Assembly: GCA_010093705.1 (NCBI GenBank)
Contig: MU006092.1
Coordinates: 316,623-380,622 of the forward strand
Reading direction: 5' to 3'
Source: Patellaria atrata CBS 101060
Taxonomy: Eukaryota; Ascomycota; Dothideomycetes; Patellariales; Patellariaceae
DNA: 64,000 nt
Part shown: positions 57,179 through 64,000 of the stretch, piece after piece
How positions within the stretch are numbered: the stretch's first letter is position 1
How the letters are laid out: the number at the start of each line of letters is the position of its first letter
Program-made: the position numbers and the translations under genes
Notes under the pieces: generated by a model
The model's input: only the letters and a program-made list of their open reading frames with translations
The model's database searches: none
What the model was told of the DNA's origin: nothing

Positions 57179-60100
57179 GTGTCCTATTTCAAATTAGCGC
57201 TAGTCCGACTAGTTCTAGTATCTATTTATTGTCCGTTCTCGTATACTTCACTCTTTCCTCAATCTGCTTCCCATGGGGAGTACGTGGTTCATCAGCCTCT
57301 ATATCGATATCCCGTTTCTGGACAGTGTTGTGAAGTACTCTAGAACTAGAACTAGTTCTAACCTCTTTGGGAATTGCGCTTGGCACAAGGCTAGAACGAG
57401 TAGGTCTCCCTCCACCGACGATCCATCAGCAAAGTCACCTTCAGCTTTTGTTCAGTTCCTTTCATCAAACCTGGTTGTATAATTCTTTTGACTGTCCTAT
57501 CCGTCAGGTGACACTTTAAGGAAGATTCTCTTACGTTTGTGGGGACCTTTGTCCTTGTCGGCGACGAATCTTCAGGTATGTATTTTGTCAGAATAGAGCC
57601 CTGCCCATCCGATGCACATATATCTCCAATTCTTTTGGTAAGGGTTCCATCGGCAACGGCTCGTCCATAATGTCATCACTGCTCTATCTTACAGACCTCT
57701 CTAGAGTAGGGATCGGAAAGAATTTCCAGAGCCATTGAGACCCCACAACTCATAGACCGGTCATATATGCACGACTTTCGTCAGTAGAAATACCATGATC
57801 GTCTTCCATTTCTTATATTTCAGATGGATCTCACTCCAACTCTAGGAGCATTATCAGGCAGATTTGTCAACCTGGAGGACCCAGTGCAAAATTCACGGTT
57901 TGCACTCACCTACCGTTTCATTACAACCATCGAGATTGGATGGACTAAGTATTTCGCGACTGGTTATGTCTATATTGAGCAAAAACGATTATACCTTTCA
58001 TTAATGCCTTAACCTATCGATGTTTCGCCTCTAATCCCCGAAGCACAGCCGTTCATCTATATGTCTTAATACTTGCAATCTCTAGTTCTTCTTTCTCTGC
58101 CCCGTTTTCACAAAGAAATTCCGGTCCTTTAGTGATTGCGGCTATCTACTACAAAATAACTGTCGGTGTTCCCGGACGAGGAACACTTGTATAGTCTGGA
58201 TGGTTTATAAACATGCGACGCGTAAAGTATTTTAGACGAACGGAAGATCGTTGCTATACTATATATTCGATGAGGACGGTCAAGTACTGTTCATCCCCGT
58301 TTCCCGCATTGTACGTGCGGGTTTCCTACGCCGCTCAAAATTTCCTTTGCGGGCGAATGTTTGGGGACGAATGCGGGCCATACCACATAAAACTCGGCAC
58401 TTCACAAATGGCTCTATAGTGGATACCATTCGCGAGATGATTTCCCAGCGTCAAATGAGCGAACCACGGTCGAATGTCAGGCTGAACTCATCTTCGCGTC
58501 CCACCCATAGAGTTCAACATTAGCATTCAGACGCTCCCGTCGGTACTCTTCACCTAATCCTTCATATGTATAGATACGTTCTCACTACGTCACTCACCGG
58601 TCGCATGAGCTTTAGTCACACATTTTGTATTTTCAAGCTTGCTACATCTGGGTTGGTGTTCCTGGTCGATTCGTCAATTACCGTAGCCAATACTTGGCAG
58701 TATCTGCGCTTGAATGCTTCAGGACATTGAGGGACACTGTGCTCGTTCAACAGAGAGCTTGACTGAATAGCATACAGCCTCATCTTCGCTTCATACGGTG
58801 GGATTGTCGTCAGGAGTATACCAGGAGCCGACCGAGTTTCACCGGCTCTCCCGGAGCTAATTGCAAGATTTCGAGTAAAGAGTTCGCCATTGAAAATATC
58901 ACCACATGGATATCTGATTGCTCCCTTGTTAACTGTTTTGGGGACCTGAAAGTTGGTTTCTAAGTTAGGGAATCACAACTTCTATGGGCCGGACAGGACT
59001 AGACAGGACGAGAAGTTTTGATACTATGACCCTAAGATTCTCGTACGGCCTATGGGTGGATGGTGCCTCTCTGTTCTGAGTAATTCAAGAGATCTAGAAG
59101 AGACGATCTACAGAAGATCGTCGTGCAGTTTATACGTTTCCCACACAATGCTATTTGTACCAAAGTCGGACCTAGGGCTTTTTGTTCAGTCTTCTCAGTT
59201 CCCTTTATTTTCCTGCAAAAGAGTAAAATTTCACCGCAACTTCATTATTAAGGGTTTAGGCTGTCGTTTACTGCACCGCCCTTTTCACAATCATTTGTCC
59301 GGCAGCGGTACCTACGCACTTTGATCTTCAAATTTGGCACCGTTCTTTATTCCATCGATAATATTGTAATACCTATGTCACATTGCATATATCAGCTCAC
59401 AATTCCTTTTTCTTTATTTCATTTAACTTCCTGTGCGACTCGATGATTTCTCAAACAGATCATGGATGATTCGCATATGAATTCGATCCGGAGCAAGTGT
59501 GAGTCCCGTTTGAACCGGTGGTATTTCAATGATATAGTAAGCGGGCATGTATGTGTTGGGCACACGTCTGCGAATACCAACCGGAGCCTCAGTGGTTCCA
59601 CGAAACTCGTCATTTTGAGTTTTCAGCCGGTATAACCAAGCGTTTTGATATGTGATATTATTCCATCCACACCGGCTGCCACGTGGGATTTCCATACATG
59701 TACTCCCGATATACATACGATATACGCACGCGGCTATACAGGCAAGGCATCCTGTATTGATGAGCAAGGGGTCCTTGCTATATGGCTGGGTCCCCTTTAT
59801 TTGAGTAGCTGAAGCGAAAAGTTGCTACCACACGACTATCACTGCCACCCACCATCTGCGTACGAGCCCAAAACGAAGCTGGATTCATGGCCTACCTACC
59901 TTACCATCTCTCAAAATTTAGACGTGAGCGATGGAAAATATATGTTCAAAGCCCTACGCCCTAGGTTTAACTGGTTCTGAGTTAGTAAGGTAGAATAACC
60001 AGCGAAACGGCACCGCCACCCTTATAAACTAGTCTCTTAACTCTAACTTAATGTTAATTTCAACTATCAATCTGAAAAACTGGACCGAATCTTTGGGCAG

Positions 60101-61177
60101 AGAGGTTCTGGTACGTCTTACTGTCACTCACTGTCACTCACTGTCAAAATTCAGTAGTGGCGAGATCATTGAAATCGAGTATCTCGCACTTACTAATATT
60201 TCTAGAAGGTCACTAGTTCTATGTGTGCGCCGCACCACCACAGTGATTCAAGATCCCTTCCTTTAGGATCACGACCACGGACCGGATCTCGATAAGTTGC
60301 CCTCGTGGATATTAAGGATTGCGACCCGACATTACGAAAATTCGGAGATTAATTGGTGTTCAAACGGGACAAATACCTTTGATACCCGAATGCATCAAAG
60401 GGATCGTGGCAGCCAGCAAGATAATATCGCAGCAAGAGGTTCCCGCTGTCGCCACTGCCATGGAGTCCAGGATCGGTTTCTATCAACTGTAAACGGGCCA
60501 GGCTATCTTCGCTCAGTCATGCTCACTCGGTCAATTTTGCATCTCAATTTATTCTAGATGACTTTGTAGAAGCCTGCCTCTAGGACGTTGCGGCATTGGA
60601 ATCTGGACCCCTGTCCGGGTCTCGTAGCACTTTAAATCCCCGGCTCATTAATTACCCCATACCCCACACTACAACGTTAAACCAAACACTTTTTCTGACC
60701 ACCAATATCATAATCGCCGGACGAGCGTTCCAAAGAGACTGTAACATCCAAATCACGGGCAAGCACCTGACCCTGCTCTTCTACGATATCCATTTAGCCC
60801 ACCTGAGCCGAACGCCTATCAGCGCCCCACTCTCTGCTAGGGCTATTGCTCCTGTAAACGAGCAATCAAGCTCCCAAGATCTTTCTAGCAAGAAGAATAT
60901 GGTTTTCGAATCAATCCACCCAATCAATGCTCCGTGGCCCAGAACAGTAGATTGGCTACCGGTGCCTCTCCTTTCGGCAAATACGCATGCCGGCAAAAGA
61001 CATTTCCAGATTGCGAACAACTTCTAGTACTTTAGGGTGGTGGGTACTGTAGCATGGCGCTTGCAGTAGAAAAGCTATAAAGAGACCCGTGGGAATAATC
61101 AGATTTCATCCTTAACGTCAACTTCTCCTTCAGTCCCCAACACCGTCACAGTCAACAGAACAGGAGTTCCGGTCATC
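57179..61177. other. 4-kb stretch without a recognisable gene
   Basis: Many short frames occur on both strands but none shows a domain, a good ATG plus splice sites, or repeats. A 10-bp tandem repeat (CTGTCACTCA, 2.6 copies) is at 60121-60146. The 143-codon frame at 60596-61027 begins with TTG and I do not call it. A TATA-like GCTATAAAGA at about 61073-61082 precedes the next gene by about 100 bp. Confidence 0.45.
60121..60146. repeat. 10-bp tandem repeat, about 2.6 copies
   Basis: CTGTCACTCA is repeated head to tail without mismatch in non-coding DNA. Confidence 0.8.
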
Positions 61178-62392
61178 ATGCAGTGGCTTTCCCTCGCCGC
61201 GGTCACCGCGCTATTGGCGCAGAATGCTGCCGCCCAGAATATGCTTCGTTTCGCATGCTCGCAGTTGGTCGTTGATCGTGTCGACCCTTTAGTCAACCCG
61301 GGCATGACCTACACCCCGCATCTTCATCAAATCGTCGGAGGAAACTCGTTCAACATTAGCATGGACCCGGCAAGTCACGACTTGGTTTCTAAGTCAACCT
61401 GCACATCCTGCAGCTTCCAGGAGGATCTATCCAACTACTGGACGGCCGTTATGTTCTTCAAGCACAAGAACGGGTCTTACCACCGTGTCCGACAGGTCGG
61501 TAACGGAGGTCCCCAGGGCAGACTCATCAACAATGGCGGTCTCGATATCTACTACATTCCCAACGGCAAGACCACCGCGTTCAGGCCGGTAAGTTTTCTC
61601 GACGGCTACGAATGAGCTTACGCTAACTGGCCATAGGGCTTCCGCATGCTCATTGGTAACGCTGTTAACACCGATAACAACAAAGTTCAGAAGGCAAACA
61701 TCTGCCATCGATGCTGGAACTCCGTCAATGAGAACACCTTTGTCGGTGGTGCTCCTTGCTCTGGTAGCGATACTGTTGCGATCCCCAAGGACCCTTCTTG
61801 CAAGATGATCCGACAGACCATCATCTTCCCTGCGTAAGTTCTTCAAGATGTTTCTTTTTGGTTTTACAACGGCTTACAAAATCTTCCAGTTGCTGGGATG
61901 GAAGAAATCTTGACAGCCCCGATCATACCAGCCACGTCGCCTATGGACAAGGATCTGGCGCTAATGGTGGTGGTGCTTGCCCGTCAAGCCACCCCGTCAA
62001 GCTTCCTCAAATCATGTACGAACTCATGTGGAACGTCACCGAATTCTCCGACAGGAACATGTGGCCCACCGACGGCTCCGATCCGTTCGTGTACAGCATG
62101 AACATCGGCGGTGCCGCAGCTCACGGTGATTACGTCTTCGGCTGGAAGGGTGACAGTCTCCAGAAGGCTATGGACAACAGGTGCAATCTCAACAACGACT
62201 GCCCCGCAGCTGGTCTTCACTCTCAACCTCCTGAGAAGTACAACGCCTGCACCATCAAGCAACAAGCTCCGGAACCAGTTGATGGATGTAAGTGACTTAA
62301 TAACACTCCTAACGTAAGGAAAACAAAATGACTGACTTTTCGTTCTAGGGCTCTCAGCTCTCCCTATGGGTGAGGGTGCCATGAGGGCATAA
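61178..62392 (+). CDS. Secreted DUF1996 domain protein
   Basis: Four exons fit with clean GT-AG introns: 61178-61588, 61637-61833, 61890-62287 and 62349-62392, giving 349 residues. Residues 1-19 (MQWLSLAAVTALLAQNAAA) form a signal peptide. The DUF1996 domain fills almost all the rest: CSQLVVDRVDPLVNPG, then TPHLHQIVGGNSFN with its conserved His pair, then CTSCSFQEDLSNYWTAVMFF, GFRMLIGNA, FPACWDGRNLDSPDHTSHVAY and PVKLPQIMYELMWNV, and finally GDYVFGWKGDSLQKAMDNRC. Intron 2 splits the ACWDG motif and splicing restores it. Conserved cysteines suggest disulfides in an extracellular protein. The biochemical function of DUF1996 is not established; many fungal copies are secreted and some carry wall- or cellulose-binding modules, which this one lacks. 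The last exon adds only 14 residues. Confidence 0.93.
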
Positions 62393-64000
62393 GCGCAGTT
62401 CTGCATCATATCTCCTTCCTGTACTTCATTCATCGACTGGAGCGGTTTTGTAGAGACTCTCGGACTGTAAGGGTTAAATTGCCAGGTGCACAGACTATAC
62501 CCAGACTACTTGACAACTACGCTCAGTGAACTCGTACGGATACATCAGCAGTTCTCTGATCTGTTGCTCTGTGTTGATGCGCTCTGCTGGTTTAGCATGG
62601 TATCCATAGTATCGGTAATATAGCTATGAAATAGACGTTCTTAAAATTCACGATGACTGCACACAGAATCACTTGTATTCCTCCAATGTATCGTTTACTG
62701 GCCATTCTTCAACCGCGAAATGGCTCTACGGTTTTCAGACATGCACTTGATCGTTAAGTCATTGAGTAAACCCCATCTTGAAAGTATTGTGTGACTACTG
62801 GATGCCTTCGTACATCCTACAAGGACACTAGTTACCATTTAATCAAGGTTATATATTAAAATAAACAATCCGATCGAAACAGCCATGCGAAGGAAGACCG
62901 TCCGTATGGCAACAACTAGAGTGGGTTTTCTGTTCAACTTCCTAACTTAGCATAGGCCCAGCTTTTTTCAAACTCCATGAAAAATCGTATAAGATTCCAT
63001 GGAACTAGTTTCCTCAAACCTGTTTCTTTAGTAGTCGATATTACCGTGACATATAGTATACTTCGAACATCACAGAGGTATGTATCTGTGTACGGAGTGG
63101 AAGTATAAGGAACAACCGATCTAGCGTAAGAAATGACAAGACTGAAGCTGAGACTCTTTTATAGCATTTGTGGGCTGAATAAAACCATAGAGAGCATGTG
63201 ATTGATACTTGACAAGGCACCAGATGCTCGGACGATCTTGCATCGCACAGTACCACACTGTACACTACTATTACAGTACCTTTGCAGTACCTTTTGCAGT
63301 ACGGAGCAAATGGTCTCAATAGGCACGGCACCTGGGAACGAATGCCGGGCATACCCAGCCCCCGATCGTGCGCTCAGATCCCCTCCAATATCCCCGAAAG
63401 ATTACCTTTACTCCACATTAACGGTTTCTCTATCTAAAACCACTATAAATAAACGATCTACGTGGGGAAACAGGGTTCGGCTATTGGAAGGCTTCCTTTC
63501 AGGCTGAAATGCCGCCTGCCAAGACTGGGGAACGTTTCTAAAAACCCCTGGCTCCACATGTCTTAGGAAGCGAAGTTAATATCCACGACTCATCTTTCAG
63601 CATCTTGTACAAGTCGCCCCTAAGTTGAAGCGTGAAGATTACGTCGCCCCTGGGTTTTATTTCAAGCATCGTATCCAGTCTTGTTAGGACATATTCGGGA
63701 CTCCGTACGGATGGATTTCCAGATCACTTTTGTATTTGTCCGTCGGCGAGATCTTTCGTCGATATCCATGATGACATCACTACTCTCTTGTCCCGGAGCC
63801 TCACCATGGGAAGGGCCATATTGAACGCTGGAAGAACGCTCTGGTAACTGGTACCCGGAGTGTGCATTGCTGCATAAGTGGGGTTTGCGCGCGCAGAGAG
63901 AAGTTGTTTGACTTTCTCTCTGAAGATATATATTTATGAGCATACAGTAGTCACCCCCTTGGACATTATCACACTCAATTGACGAGATCAAATGGTTCAA
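62393..64000. other. Right-hand flank, no gene called
   Basis: Non-coding as far as I can see. A cluster of CAGTAC/GTACTG words lies at 63247-63305. A minus-strand frame from 64000 to 63662 runs off the edge and has no recognised domain; it could be part of a gene outside the window but nothing supports that. Confidence 0.4.

Noticed and set aside
60596-61027. 143-codon plus-strand frame before the DUF1996 gene
   Set aside because: Begins with TTG, shows no domain, and overlaps the likely promoter of the next gene.
63662-64000. Minus-strand frame running off the right edge
   Set aside because: No domain, and it cannot be judged without the neighbouring sequence.

Overview
This window reads as nuclear DNA of a filamentous ascomycete (Pezizomycotina). 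Genes carry few, short introns (about 50-80 bp, one of 289 bp) with GTAAGT/GTACGT-type donors. The gene set is typically fungal: Bud6, Pbp1/ataxin-2, an SH3-RasGEF, a Cce1/Ydc2 mitochondrial resolvase, Alg10 and a CHY-RING protein. A leotiomycete is my best guess, but nothing here proves the class. Exon borders were set by eye from reading frame, splice sites and family conservation.

Layout. (1) 1-3.4 kb: a small orphan gene with a decayed relative of its repeats beside it. (2) 3.4-26.6 kb: a compact core block: LST8 (+), BUD6 (-), PBP1 (+), an ITR-type myo-inositol transporter (+), CCE1 resolvase (-), a CHY/RING ubiquitin ligase (-) and an SH3-RasGEF (-). (3) 26.6-34.8 kb: about 8 kb with no intact gene and one possible glutathione-transferase relic. 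(4) 34.8-44.5 kb: a second core block: PSF2 (-) and ALG10 (+) share a divergent promoter, and so do a JmjC/zinc-finger/AT-hook chromatin protein (-) and COQ2 (+). (5) 44.5-64 kb: an accessory, repeat-rich region with a broken M19 dipeptidase, a beta-lactamase-like fragment, two inverted copies of one LTR, a SINE-like insertion nested in one of them, a candidate secreted effector, a complete 4.03-kb hAT DNA transposon and a secreted DUF1996 protein.

The core genes are housekeeping genes of different pathways: TORC1, polarity and Ras signalling, RNA granules, replication (GINS), N-glycan precursor synthesis, ubiquinone synthesis, mitochondrial recombination and chromatin. I see no biosynthetic cluster or operon-like logic.

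The least ordinary signals are: the hAT element (perfect 8-bp target duplication, 12-bp inverted ends, 19 CGTACG palindromes spread through 4 kb, and a second cysteine-rich reading frame opposite the transposase); a roughly 356-bp poly(A)-tailed insertion with a 13-bp target duplication inside a solo LTR that itself has a 5-bp duplication; an over-represented TACAGTAC word in non-coding DNA; and a decayed repeat-protein relic at the left edge.
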